Positions 22,612 to 33,800 are shown, counted from the stretch's first letter. The stretch is 64,000 nt of DNA from Spirometra erinaceieuropaei (GCA_902702965.1 CACRXP010000179.1:741126-805125); one strand, 5' to 3'. Program-made: numbers and translations. Notes: generated by a model not told the origin, from the letters alone.

Positions 22612-23560
22612 TAGAGTAGATATACTATCTCATGAAATGTTGGCTGATGCAATGAAGAGTGTTTTCAATTCGAAGAACTTGCTTAGTTGCGATTATCGTA
22701 TTAACTATTCTGTAGCATACTCTTTCAATCGAATCAGGATACTGGCTTTCGAAGGGGCTTCTTATCTACCGCTTACTTGAACTAAATGTCACAAAAATGG
22801 CTAATTATGCAGCATGAATTATTCCCACCGATTTTTAGGTACACTTATAACTCAAACATATTTTATGGAAACCATACACACATATGTTTTTTCTTTTACT
22901 TGGTAGCAGATCACGTAGCCTTCAAATTTTATACTCAAGAAAGGCGCATCTATCGGGTTTTGAAAAAAACTTTCTTAATTCCTGAATAATTTTTTATCCC
23001 GGTGTGCCGTTTCACTTCTATTCAGGGTTTCCAAGCCACAACATGTATGCTCTCGGTGTAGGAAAAATTGTTAAGTCCGATAGAATACCAAAAATTGGCA
23101 CATAGGGCACAGGAAATTTTGCAATGGTTGTGGACAACGTTGTTCACTTTATATGCAGCATTAATAAATGTGCTGAGGCGATGCTGCATGACTGAGCATT
23201 TCTCCGTCTTGAAAAATCTCATAATGACAAATTATCATAAAACTGCATGATATTTCCCTTAAAGTATAGAATTTGAGGAAGACGTAATTTGCTATTGAAT
23301 GGGGAAGGCAAGAATGCTTTTGCATGTGTCGTATGTAAAATATGTTTGTTTATAATTTCGTAAAATTTATTTAGTCATTTTTTTACGAAATGCAGTTTAC
23401 ATAGACGGTGGATAAGCAGCTGAAGTCCTAGAGTGAACTGTATATTCTGGCTTTCTGCGACCCGATAATTAGCCTGATAACCCTGTTTAAATAATCTTGT
23501 CAAATGGAACACATGCCTTAGAATTTCCGTTAACATTTCATGAGATAACACATCTATTCA
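22612..23560. mobile_element. Fold-back TA element P7, old copy
   Basis: The left end TAGAGTAGATATACTATCTC and CATGAAATGTTGGCTG pair with the right end TAACATTTCATGAGATAACACATCTATTCA. The arms are recognisable but heavily diverged, with several small deletions, so this is among the oldest copies in the window. Confidence 0.65.
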
Positions 23561-23857
23561 GATTGGAAAAGTTTAGAGATCCAGGAAGATTATTAGAAGA
23601 AGAAAATTGGCTCTTTGGAACAGGTTTATTTAACTGCTGACGTTTCAAAGAGCTGGGTCGGCTCTTCATTGTCAAAGCGTAAACTGCACCTAATCGATCG
23701 GAAATTTAATTTAAAGTGGCAAGCTGTGTTGGTTGACCTCATGCTGATCGATTTTTTCTCTCCTTCCGCTGCGTCGGCCTCTCAGGAAATGGTTGACGGG
23801 CGTTTTTGCCTGTGCGCTTTATGAGTCACCACTCCGTCGAGGGGAGCTGATTGGACT

Positions 23858-24268
23858 TTAGTCGGGCGGTCGGTCTGGTGGTTCTTGTTCTTCCTCACCG
23901 AGTAAGCTCAGCGTCGGGCTATCTCCGTGCTGTCTTCTTAAGTCCGGTGTGGTTGTTTGTTCCTGAGCTCTACGGTTGTCATGACTTAGGACTTTGTAAG
24001 CTGCAGGAAGGTCCAGATGCCTGTTGATAGAGTGGGCATCAGAGAACCACGCCTCGAGGGTTAGCCGTTCTGTTTTTGTGTTGCCTCGGCCTAAGATGAT
24101 AGCCCTCTGGAGGTCAAAAGTATGCCCCCTTTCTCGAACGTGTGCTACTAATTGGGATTTAGGGTCTAACCTCCGAGTGGCCGATTTGTGTTCTTGTAGG
24201 CGAGTTTGCAATTTCCGCCCAGTTTCGCCCATCGACCACAAGCAACAATTCGACGTCGCCTGATGCAA
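23858..24268 (-). pseudogene. PLE GIY-YIG endonuclease, 5'-truncated inverted copy
   Basis: The frame starts in unrelated spacer sequence and becomes recognisable at GETGRKLQTRLQEH, i.e. just after the zinc/GIY half of the domain. It then matches the right copy to the stop at 23858 (ILGRGNTKTERLTLEAW, INRHLDLP). The missing N-terminal half makes it non-functional as an endonuclease. Confidence 0.85.
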
Positions 24269-24721
24269 CCTAAAGACCCATTGCCACCCGCTGAAACCTC
24301 AGCAGCCATCTACAAAATAAATTGCAATGAGGGCGACTGCAACTATGTGGGCGAAACTGGGCGGAAATTGCAAACTCGCCTACAAGAACATAAATCGGCC
24401 ACTCGGAGGTTAGACCCTAAATCCCAACTAGTAGCACACGTTCGAGAAAGGGGGCATACTTTTGACCTCCAGAGGGCTATCATCTTAGGCCGAGGCAACA
24501 CAAAAACAGAACGGCTAACCCTCGAGGCGTGGTTCTCTGATGCCCACTCTATCAACAGGCATCTGGACCTTCCTGCAGCTTACAAAGTCCTAAGTCATGA
24601 CAACCGTAGAGCTCAGGAACAAACAACCACACCGGACTTAAGAAGACAGCACGGAGATAGCCCGACGCTGAGCTTACTCGGTGAGGAAGAACAAGAACCA
24701 CCAGACCGACCGCCCGACTAA
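24206..24721 (+). CDS. PLE GIY-YIG endonuclease domain, longer copy
   Basis: 171 codons, intact frame. From about residue 10 the sequence is PLE-like: HRPQATIRRRLMQPKDPLPP is the conserved lead-in, then IYKINCNEGDCNYVGETGRK with Tyr36, Cys40 and Cys45 and the YVG motif, Arg58, and Glu61-His62. The C-terminus has LEAWFSDAHSINRHLDLP and an acidic/Pro tail. Reverse transcriptase is absent and the first residues come from inside the element, so there is no natural start; it is the 3' end of a PLE insertion rather than a gene. Confidence 0.8.
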   Translation: MQFPPSFAHRPQATIRRRLMQPKDPLPPAETSAAIYKINCNEGDCNYVGETGRKLQTRLQEHKSATRRLDPKSQLVAHVRERGHTFDLQRAIILGRGNTKTERLTLEAWFSDAHSINRHLDLPAAYKVLSHDNRRAQEQTTTPDLRRQHGDSPTLSLLGEEEQEPPDRPPD

Positions 24722-25426
24722 AGTCCAATCAGCTCCCCTCGACGGAGTGGTGACTCATAAAGCGCACAGGCAAAAACGCCCGTCAACCATTTCCTGAGAG
24801 GCCGACGCAGCGGAAGGAGAGAAAAAATCGATCAGCATGAGGTCAACCAACACAGCTTGCCACTTTAAATTAAATTTCCGATCGATTAGGTGCAGTTTAC
24901 GCTTTGACAATGAAGAGCCGACCCAGCTCTTTGAAACGTCAGCAGTTAAATAAACCTGTTCCGAAGAGCCAATTTTCTTCTTCTAATAACACATCTAATT
25001 AGTTAGAGTAGAAACACTGTGAACCTCGAATAGAGGCATAAGTGCCTTGAGAGTGTTTTGTCCCCGTCAGCAGGCCTGAACGTCCAAAATGCTTAATTTC
25101 TGCAGTAAAACAAATTAACTAAAGGAAACCAGAAAATGACGGCTGGACCAAAATTTCAATAAGGGAACCGAGAAAGATGCCTTTTTTGAATATTCAGCGG
25201 TCTGCGTCTACTGGGCGAAATATCAATGTCCCAGTTCTTTTTAACGAAGATTAGGGCAGTTTTCCCGCTCGAACACTAAATAAACGGGCATTCTCAAAAA
25301 TCCCTTTGTAGAGTGACCACGCAGACGAAACTTCGGGCAGATTAGGCGAGGCCCTGTAGCAAAAATGTGAACAAAGTGGTCACCTGTATGCAAAACCGTT
25401 GTTGCCATTTTTTGGATGGCGGACAT

Positions 25427-27195
25427 TTTAATGTAAACAAGTTGGCAGTTCGCTGTATCCCGCAAAAACCTCGTACCGCTCAGTCTTAAAAAATTATCAG
25501 GATTGTAAGGACTAAAAGTAACACGCATGTGCACACACTGTAACTAGTCGACGATGAAGGTACAAGGATGCAAATACGTCAAAAGATGATTCATTATGGA
25601 ATATAAAGTAGATGTGCTAATTCATGAAATGTTGACCGAAATTCTGAAATGAGTTTTCTGCGCGCAAAGATTACTTCAGTGGGGTTGTGATATTAATTTT
25701 CATGAAGCACGACCCCAAAACATTTCAGTTACTTTGAAATGCCCGTTTTAAACGCAATTTTTTCAACCGCCTGCAATAACTACCCACTGTAACAAATAAC
25801 TGCTTAAGTAATATGAATTCTTTCCATTTATTTTCGATGCCTTGACAAGTTCGAATATATTTCATTGTAAAAGTACATAAACATTTTCATTCTTTTACTC
25901 CTTCGGGAGAATATTACATTATATTTAAATGTTATACTTGAAGGAAGGAATAGTTCGGTCTTAAAAATCTTTTCCTATTCCCGGGTAATTTCGAACCCCA
26001 CCTACCTTTACACCTGCATTCAGGGCTTCAAAACCACAAGCTGTTTATTTTCCGTGTACGGAAAATCATACATTCCTATACGCTATTAAGAGGAGACCGT
26101 ATAGGGTTCATAAAATTCAGCAGTGGATTTGAGTCATGTTGTTGACTTTAAAAGCAACATCGGTAAATGCATAGACACGATGTTTTATGAGCAGGCATTT
26201 CACAGTCCTAAGAAATCTCATAATTAGAAATTTCTTTAGAGCCAACTTGTACGGTTCCTTCAAGTATAAAATGTTAAGAGGACGTAAGGTTCTTCCAAGT
26301 GAGTAAAAATTGAAATGCTTATGTCCTTTTTCTATGATGTATATTTGAATTTATCAGGGCGTAGAAAATTAATGAGAAAAATTCATATTACATGAACAGT
26401 CATTTATTACAGAGGATAGTTTTTACAGGCGGCCGAAATAAATTTCGTTAAAAAACCGACATCTCGAAGTAACCGAAATGTTTTCGGGTCCTGCTTCACG
26501 ATAATCAATATCACAACCAAAATTAAGTAATCCTTACGCGTCGAAAACGCATTTCCGAATTTCAGTTAACATCGGATGATTTATTACATCTACTTTACAG
26601 TCGCCATGTACCCGATAGGCAGCGCAGATTGCACTGATTTAAAGTCATTCTCCCGAGTGTTTAAATGTGCTTCACAAACCAGACACATGGTTATTAGGAA
26701 GCAGTTCAGTGTCTGGGAATCGTGTACGACTTGCCCAAACAACCGAACAATTCTATGGATCTTGGTCTCCCATTTGCATAATAACCAGTCGGGCCTCTTC
26801 TTCTGCCGTCTAATCTGCTGCCGGTCATTTTAATGCAAAAAGTTGGCAGTTCGTTGCATCCTGCAAAAGAACGTACTGTACTTTTTCCCACATCGCCGAC
26901 TGTGAAGGTACAACGATGCAAATATGACAAAATTGATTTACTATGAAATGTACGATCGCCCTTGCCTCATCTGCGCAATACCTGATAGAGAGCACAGATT
27001 GCACTGGCACAATGTCATCTCTGGTAACGCTCAAATGTGTTTGTATTGACCAGACACTTTGTTATTAAGAAGTAGTAGAGTGTGCAATGGTTGCATCCGA
27101 TTTGCTTAAACAACCGAATGCCTTTATAGGTCATGGTCCTGGATTTGCATAATAATCAGTCAGGCCTCTTCTCCTGCCGCCCCATCGACCTGTAA
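25427..27195. repeat. Tandem duplication of a ~400 bp unit, first copy interrupted
   Basis: The block TTGGCAGTTCG...GAAGGTACAA...GCAAATA, followed by a block with CAGATTGCACTG, AACCGAA and TTTGCATAATAA, occurs at 25427-26826 (interrupted by fold-back P4) and again at 26827-27195 uninterrupted. Identity is moderate. The second copy therefore shows the pre-insertion site of P4. Confidence 0.75.
25604..26597. mobile_element. Fold-back TA element P4 (994 bp)
   Basis: Ends TAAAGTAGATGTGCTAATTC and CATCTACTTTA. The arms are reverse complements with shared landmarks (CATGAAATGTTGACCGAAATTCTGAAATG). The adjacent duplicate of the host sequence reads ...GAAATG-TA-CGATCGCC..., while the interrupted copy reads ...GGAATA-TA-[element]-CAGTCGCC..., which supports insertion at a TA dinucleotide with TA duplication. 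Confidence 0.85.
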
Positions 27196-28382
27196 ACTTT
27201 TAAATTTATGTCACTAGACTGCGTTTTGTAGCCCACACGGACCTACATGCTGGTGGCTACAATGATTGCCTGCGGCAATCCAGAACTCCTGCGTCGTCGC
27301 CCTCCGCTAGTCGCATCATATGATGGCGGAATCCTTTGCACACATTTGTGGGCCGTTCTTTTAAATTATGGGGCATAGGATGAGCTTTTGATTGGTTTTC
27401 AAGCACACTTACCTTCAAAAGACAATGTGGTGGGCAGACGTCCTCTTTTGGTAAATTCTCGTAAGGCCTGTCTATTTATATGACTATGGAAATAATGAAT
27501 CAAAGGATACAGGCAAATATATAATTATGCTGTAGTTCGAGAGTGAAGTACCTAAATTTCAGCCAATGCCAGAGAGAAGATGGCCCCCGAAAAGATAACT
27601 ATATTCGGATGGCTGGCTTGGTGGCTCTTAGCCATGACACCCGTTGGACATGCGTTGTCAAGCTATCAAATATATAATGAAAAACTGTAAAGCAAATACG
27701 ACTGCCATATTGTAGTTTCAGAATTGACGTCGAAGTATGAGTTATCGAAACAAATAAGGAATTCGTGATTTTCTTTTGGATTTTAATCCTGGTCAGACTA
27801 CCGTTTATCAGCTGTTTTCAGTATTGCTGCCATATCTCAAATATCTTATATTATTGTGCAGGCCTGGCGCGGAATAAAACAAAACGCACGTTAACCGAAC
27901 CTGACATCATGGCTATCATCACTGACCTTAGACAATATAAGCGCTGATTGCCTTCCAGAGTTTCCTATAAATGCGCGGAAGGCATGAGCGGGGAACAGCC
28001 TTGTCGATCAGTACATAAAAAGCATTCATCTTATATCGGCAGTTATTTTTGAAGCAATTTTAACCGAAAATCTATATAAAAAGGTAGGGGAATGGGTCAA
28101 CTTGGGATATTGACACTGAAGGCGGAAACACGCTGAGTAAACGAAGTGGTCATACAACCGATGCCTGCCTCTTGCGTGATATGTTCATCAACCTGCGAAT
28201 TTCATTTATTTTAATTTTTCGAAATCCTTTGGAGAGGCAGGCTTTCACACAGTCTAGCAGTCTAGCGATACGATTTCAGCCGATTCGTTTTTTGATAAGT
28301 TAAAGCAAAGACATTATAAGCCTCGAACTGACGATAAACGATGATGGGACGGTGTTGGTGCCACCGTTTGCAAACCAACTTT
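27196..28382. other. No gene recognised
   Basis: No motif-bearing frame. Sequence just downstream of the truncated PLE reverse transcriptase (below 28400) does not continue the PLE recognisably. Confidence 0.4.
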
Positions 28383-28407
28383 TTACGAGAAAGAAAGGTA
28401 ACATAAA

Positions 28408-28459
28408 NNNNNNNNNNNNNNNNNNNNNNNNNNNNNNNNNNNNNNNNNNNNNNNNNNNN
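28408..28459. other. Assembly gap
   Basis: Run of N inside a PLE reverse-transcriptase region. Confidence 1.
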
Positions 28460-29330
28460 AAGGAACTGCGCATTTAATGTGCTCCTCAGGTATTCCTATT
28501 TCTTGATGACTGGAAGATAGAAACTCACATATGTAATAAACCGTGTCGGTGACTGAGACTTTTATAAAAAGTGATGTAACGTCTAGTAAGAACATCATCA
28601 TGTTGTTAAGGTTGAGGTCTTTAATGTCGTCGATGAATTGAAAGGTATCTCGATAGCTGCGTGGAGCCAGCTGATTTTGTATGGGTTTAAGTTTCTCTGC
28701 TAACCACTTAGCTATCGCATGATACGGAGAGTTCCGCATATCTAAACTCGGACGAACCGGTAGGCCTTCCTTATGGATCTTAGGTAAACCATATAATCGA
28801 GGGATATGTGTGCCGACTGGCCGGAGGTGTTCGAAGTCATGGTCACTTATGTGACCTGCTGTGTGGAGCCTTCTTAAACAGTCAGTCAATTTTGCCTCCG
28901 CGTTATCTGTGCAATCCTTTTCTTTATTTGCCTTTCTGAATTTCTTCTCGTCGGGTAGTATGGACTGTATCTTCGTTACGTAGTCCCGTCTGTTCATTAT
29001 GACGACGCCTGCTCCTTTGTAAGGTCTAGTTACTAAGATCTTTTTGTTCTCCTGAAGTTCTCTTAATTTTTTCACGTGTGCTTTTGTCAGCAGTCATCGA
29101 CTGTTTGGCCCTTTGTTTAGGTACTGATAACTGCAATTCACTAGTGTTGATTTAAAGTGTTGAATAATGTCTGTGGAAGCGGGTAATAGATCGAAGGTTT
29201 GGTTCCAGAAGTTCTTGAACTGAGTTTCAAATTCTAACTGATTAACTTCTCGACGAGGTATGCAAAATTTAGGACCAAGGGATAAAGCTTCAAATGATAT
29301 TTTATCAAGCGTCATATAAGAGTGTACATG
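28460..29330 (-). pseudogene. PLE reverse transcriptase, N-terminus to palm
   Basis: Minus-strand coding starts about 29330 (SLGPKFCIPRREVNQLEFE, the N-terminal PLE block; FKNFWNQT), passes one stop near 29094, and continues with RPYKGAGVVIMNRRDYVTK (family has PDKG; Asp is Tyr here), then PRLYGLPKIHKEGLPVRP and LDMRNSPYHAIAKWLAEKL. It reaches palm motif A as FLLDVTSLF, where the Asp of motif A is visible. The assembly gap at 28408-28459 ends the view; the second catalytic motif (YxDD-type) and the endonuclease are not seen beyond it. The in-frame stop and frame changes at the 5' end mark it as degraded. Confidence 0.85.
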
Positions 29331-29620
29331 CCGTTGGGTTGTCTTTGTATGATCTTAAATCCATTGTGGTTGGTTGGTCACGAGCGAAGTGGTAAATTCC
29401 AAAGAACACAAATAAAATGCCCGCCAACCATCCCTTGAGAGGCCGAGGCCGAGAAGCGGAAAATCGATCAGCATGAGACCAATCGACGCGGCATGCCACT
29501 TGAAATTTCTGATTAATTAAGTGCACTCTACGCTTTCACAATGGGGAGACGACTAAACTCTTTGAAATGTCAGCACCTAAATAAGTCCGTCCCCGTGAGC
29601 CCATCTTTGTTTCAGAAGTG
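29331..29620 (-). mobile_element. 5' terminal repeat of the PLE at 28.4-29.6 kb
   Basis: Homologous to the outer part of the 23590-24989 palindrome (CATGCTGATCGATTTT, TTATTTAACTGCTGAC-like, TTTCAAAGAG) but in the opposite orientation relative to coding direction. That means this PLE family has inverted, not direct, terminal repeats. The HHR-like terminal motif is therefore antisense here (ATTTCAAAGAG near 29560). Confidence 0.65.
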
Positions 29621-29839
29621 GATTGCGCCCAGACACACAAAGTTGCCTACCAAGGAGCCGACACAGGTTTTAGAATGCGGTAATTTGCCCCTAGTAACCT
29701 CATAAAGATATATAACTCGTAGTACAAGTAGGCAGAAGAAGGTGCATAGAAAATACATCAGGGTCTAAACGCCCAGAGCTCATCCTATGTCAAAAGAAGA
29801 GGAGGCGTTCACCGGGATAGGTGTATTTGAGGTTTGACG

Positions 29840-29880
29840 TCTCGGGTAGTCGTTTCTTCTACCCATCTTCAGAGACAGAG
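29840..29880 (-). ncRNA. Hammerhead-like terminal motif, PLE 3' repeat
   Basis: On the minus strand: CTGAAGA, T, GGGTAG, loop, CTACCC, GAGACGTC. A six-base-pair hairpin sits between two half-cores resembling hammerhead CUGANGA and GAAA (here GAGA). Stems I and III are not evident, so ribozyme status is unproven. Confidence 0.35.
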
Positions 29881-29903
29881 CAGTCGTGCACACAGCTTTC
29901 CTT

Positions 29904-30734
29904 TTATGGCGCACTTTGTTTAATGCCTAGCCCACCAATGCCGCCTGTGTGGCTGCATCCGACCCGCATGTCACCGTGACCTGAATCCCGCCCATCTTCG
30001 TCGGCCGCGGTGATAATTGGCGGCCCCGATTTTCCCGCACCGTGACTGTCCCCCGACAAGAATGTCCGTAAAGCCACATAAGGGGGAGGTAAGTTGATGT
30101 GGCGGTTGACAGAACAGTCGGTAGACATCCAGGCTTCTTGCACCTGCCTTGCCGTATGATCATCACCTCGGCCCACAATTTCAACGGCGTCAAAGTTGAA
30201 GACGTGTCCCATTTGGGCGGCACGGGTTGCTACCTCCGACTTTGGGTCCAACCTTCGCACGGCCAATTTATGCTCGTTCACGCGCGTTTGCAGCCGTCGG
30301 CCGGTTTCCCCAACGTAGTTACACATTCCGCAGCTGCACTGAAGTCGGTAGACAACAGCCGACATCTCCTGTTTAGGGATCGGGTTTTTTGGCCGCATCA
30401 CTTGCCGGCGGATTGTTGAGTCGGGCCTGTGGACAAAGCCTATCCCGAGCGGAGCGAGGAATCTGGCTACGGCTTCGGAGACCCGTTTCATGTATGGAAT
30501 GCTCCGCCACGATTTTGGCTGACTATGTTCTTCATTCCGCTTTCTTGGTTGTTTTCGGCCCCGTTCAACGAATGTTCGCGGATAGCCGTTGGCTCTGAAG
30601 AGTTCTTGGAGGAGCTTGATCTCGGCCAGTTTGGTGACTGGAGTGCTGCAATGAGTTTCCACCCGTCGGTATAGCGTGCGTACACAGCTTCGTTTGTTTT
30701 GCAAAGTGCGCCATAAAAGGAAAGCTGTGTGCAC
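29904..30734 (-). CDS. PLE C-terminal protein with GIY-YIG endonuclease, intact frame
   Basis: 276 codons, ATG at 30734 inside the terminal repeat, stop at 29904. Residues ~18-110 are the thumb/linker typical of PLEs (LLQELFRANGYPRTFVERG, IPYMKRVSEAVARFLAPLGI, VHRPDSTIRRQVMRPKNPIP). The endonuclease follows: Tyr129, Cys133, Cys135, Cys138, NYVGETGRR at 139-147, Arg151, Glu154-His155, His176 and Glu200, i.e. both the zinc-binding and the GIY-YIG residues expected of the family are present. The tail is Gly/Ser-rich. The N-terminus starts in terminal-repeat sequence and joins the thumb at about residue 18, indicating an internal deletion of the reverse transcriptase. The open frame suggests a recent copy; expression is unknown. 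Confidence 0.85.
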   Translation of the reverse strand: MHTAFLLWRTLQNKRSCVRTLYRRVETHCSTPVTKLAEIKLLQELFRANGYPRTFVERGRKQPRKRNEEHSQPKSWRSIPYMKRVSEAVARFLAPLGIGFVHRPDSTIRRQVMRPKNPIPKQEMSAVVYRLQCSCGMCNYVGETGRRLQTRVNEHKLAVRRLDPKSEVATRAAQMGHVFNFDAVEIVGRGDDHTARQVQEAWMSTDCSVNRHINLPPPYVALRTFLSGDSHGAGKSGPPIITAADEDGRDSGHGDMRVGCSHTGGIGGLGIKQSAP

Positions 30735-30740
30735 GACTGC

Positions 30741-30785
30741 TCAGTCTCCGAAGATGGGTAGAAGCAACGACTACCCGAAACTTCA
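30741..30785 (+). ncRNA. Hammerhead-like terminal motif, PLE 5' repeat
   Basis: Plus-strand inverted counterpart of the motif at 29840-29880: CCGAAGA, T, GGGTAG, loop, CTACCC, GAAACTTC. The second half-core GAAA is intact, the first is changed (CC for CU). Confidence 0.35.
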
Positions 30786-30828
30786 GACCTCAAATACACC
30801 TATCCCGGTGAAAGCCTACTCTTCGTTT

Positions 30829-33800
30829 GATATGCCACCCGGGAATCGCATTTTCACTACAACTCATCCTAGGTGTTTGTACATGCAAGACCAGAGTTTA
30901 CTGTTTAGTTCGAATTTTTTCAAATCAGCATTGGGGAAAGTGAAATCCACGGTCTAACACGATTATAGCATACAGACTGCAAAATATCCGGCCTAGGAGA
31001 CATCATGGAAACTCAACTTTATCCAAGGAAACATGGGTGCAGTCAACGAAAGATGTCATTAAATAGCATGGATGAGCAAATAATATTCCGCCTCAGTTTA
31101 TCAGCTATCGGTTTTCCTGCGTTAAAGAGGTAATTTGTTTTTGGGATAATGCGGGGAGAGAAAGACGACAGACTGAGTTCAAACGCCCGCATGTTTTCAT
31201 TGGAGACGACAAAACAACCGGCACTTCGCAGCTTAGAAACCAGACAAAACAAAATTCTTTAGTTGTCTGCAAAAGCAAAGTGGACTAGTAGACACAAATA
31301 AGCATACACAACTCCATTTTTTGATGTTAGCCAAAAACCCAGCGGCAAAAACTGTCCCAAATAATTTGCAATGAGCGCAAGCATGAATACTGAAAGAATT
31401 GTCCTTTTACAGCAAGAGTCTTGAGGGTATACACGAATCTGACTCAAATTCACCAGACGATCCTAAAGAACTACTGATTTGGATTTTAGTAGTACAACCT
31501 ATTTGACATGGTCCCATCAATCGAGGTCGACCGAATCAGGTGCTGGGCTACGAATTCTAGCATAGTTACCGGTTTTAAAATCAAAAACATGAAGTTAAAC
31601 TGTTTTCAAAGTTGGACTGTTTTATTATTTAGGAGGAACTAAGCCTCGCTAAACGCAGAAGATCATGAATATGCCTAATGCGTTTTTCGAATGGAAAATA
31701 TCACTTAAATCGATTGACATGAATGGTTGGCCCGTGACACTTCCCATTCGATAGAATTGCGACTTTTGATTGACCTATTTCGACCCACTGTTTAAATCAT
31801 TCTTGTGACAAAATAACCGCATAGATGACAGGCCTTTTAAGTAGCCATTTGCCAGACATGGTAAAATTGCAATCCTATCTCATGGAAAGACGTAAAATAT
31901 CTCCTTTCATGTACAGATTTCATGGGAAGTTACTTTCTCTGAAAAACGTGAACTTGAAGAGGAAAAGATTGTGGTTTTAAAGGAACTTATTACGTCTCGC
32001 GTACTTTCAGAGACAACCAGCGTCTTCAGGAAGACAATCTGCATCCTGACTACTTCCACTAATACAAAAGGGGGAAGTACCCTTGTATTTCTAGAGAACG
32101 CCCTCCTGATTCTCAAAAATCCCCTCAATACTTGTGGGTCACGCTGCGCACTTTTGGGAGAGGCATTAACAAACAAGTCGGTCCCAGACTGCGCAAGCAA
32201 TCATAGCAATGCCCGAAAGAAGACGCGATTACTGATTCTTTAAAACCAAAATGACCCTTGCTTCAAACCCAAAGCGAAATAAGGACTCGTCCTTGGCAAA
32301 ATAAACCAGAACAAAGGGAATCCTTTGTGAATAAAATGTCTGGGTAAAGCATGCACAATTTCTTTGTCCAAATTTATTCTGGTTGTCTGCGGAGTGCTCA
32401 CTTCAAAGGGACCAATCCCCTTTCCGCTTAGTCTTTTGTACGCCCATCCCATGACAAAAGGTCTCGGAATCTCACTGAGGTTATATGTGTCACTGTGTCA
32501 TAGGTTTGATTATCGCAGTGTTATGATCTCGTTCTCGACAACCATGGCTACTCCACGTGGTTACCTAGACTGTCTGTCATGAATGTCAGAAACGCAACAC
32601 CTGGTCGGCAAACGTCAACAGCACTAAAAATGTGCCCTTCAGCCCTGCGTTTGCACGTCAACCGAAGTTTAATTTTCTGCGTTTATACGGTTGCAGTGCT
32701 AACCTATCGTCAGTTGCATAAACTGTGGAAGTTTTGCTGTAATGCACAATTTTTCAGTTAACGAACACCTGCACTTCTTGACACCCCATGATGGACGACG
32801 CCGTGACTGTGTAAACAGTTCATGGCATTTCGTCAACCTCCTCTTAAACTGGATTTTAAAAAGTGATTTACTCGCCTTGTCTTAACAAGTCCTAACGTAG
32901 AGCCACTCCCCACAGTGGCATGACTACCTGGAGTGAGACAAACAGTCGAATGCATGTGTACTAGTTCTGGGGCTCAAATTGAGTTTTCGTTAAAAACACT
33001 TTAAAGTCGATGAGGAGAAGCATGCTTTCGCTTATAAAGGAGCAGTAAAAAGTTGGGAGAATCTACTGTTGCAACAGGCGATACACATAGAGTCAGCGGC
33101 ATTTGGCGTTCACGCCGACGCATCAAATAAGTGTTCTTGAAGTAGGGACATTAATCAGCGGAGGCATCTGAAGTGATTAGCCAAGCAAACTAACTGAAAA
33201 GAAAACATTTATGTGCGCGGAGACTAAGACATCAAAAAAGGCTCCTCAAACTTTCATGGCAACAATAAGGGTTAATGGCTGAAAAGGCAGGATTTGAACA
33301 AAAGCATTCGCATTATGTTTTTTGTCTATTTTAGATAATTCGTGTAGACAAAAAGTTTGTTTTCTGTGCACCAACCAAAAGCATTAGTTTAAGGGTCAGT
33401 CATTTGTATCGCTGATCTTGAATTGTTGCATCGCACACCTGCAGGGTTGGCCCATAGTGAATTTAAGGGAACTGCTAGTGCTTAGACTGAAAAGTAGACG
33501 AGTTGATAATTGAGAACTCGAATTTACCGTCTGCGGTCATCGAATTCAACGAGACATGCGTCTGACCTTCTAATTGACTGGCTTTTTAGGGGTGTGGTGA
33601 AAATATTCCTGGCTATTCAACATACTAAATGCTATAATAACGGACTGGGATGCCAGTGTACTGGACGGGACGAGATATGACTAGCTCACCGTGCGCGTTT
33701 ACCGGGCAGAGCTGGACAGGCGCGTGGCTATTAATACTGCCGTTGTACATGCGTTAGACATAGGAATTCATTCTGTGTCAGGTATTGTATCAAATCCCCA

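Larger units (their letters stand above)
23590..24989. repeat. Near-perfect palindrome of a PLE 3' end (642 bp arms)
   Basis: 23590-24231 is the reverse complement of 24348-24989 with almost no differences (one visible at 24144-24148, AATTG versus CTAGT). The 116 bp spacer is PLE coding sequence continuous with the right arm. Each arm contains the PLE endonuclease C-terminus, its 3' untranslated region and the terminal motif GAAACGTCAGC near the outer edge. The high identity implies a young or conversion-maintained structure. Confidence 0.9.
29779..30828 (-). mobile_element. Endonuclease-only PLE with inverted terminal repeats
   Basis: The ends 29779-29922 and 30698-30828 are inverted copies of one terminal repeat (TTCACCGGGATAGGTGTATT at the outside, then GGGTAG hairpin motif, then AAAGGAAAGCTGTGTGCACG, and GTGCGCCATAAAA at the inside). 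Between them is a single intact 276-codon frame. The usual reverse transcriptase is wholly missing: it is either an internal-deletion derivative or a non-autonomous element. Another, more decayed member of the same family is at 62585-63160. Confidence 0.8.

Noticed and set aside
22346..22780. 144-codon plus-strand frame
   Set aside because: Its second half is the left arm of fold-back P7; no domain in the first half.
23590..24989. Palindrome as pure assembly artefact
   Set aside because: Not excluded, but the arms differ at 24144-24148, there is a non-palindromic coding spacer, and the same geometry occurs in a diverged palindrome at 5438-6535, so a biological origin is more likely.
23545..24997. 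ATAACACATCTA on both sides of the PLE palindrome as a target duplication
   Set aside because: The left copy lies about 34 bp outside the palindrome edge and is part of the fold-back P7 terminus, while the right copy overlaps the edge; spacing does not fit a simple duplication.
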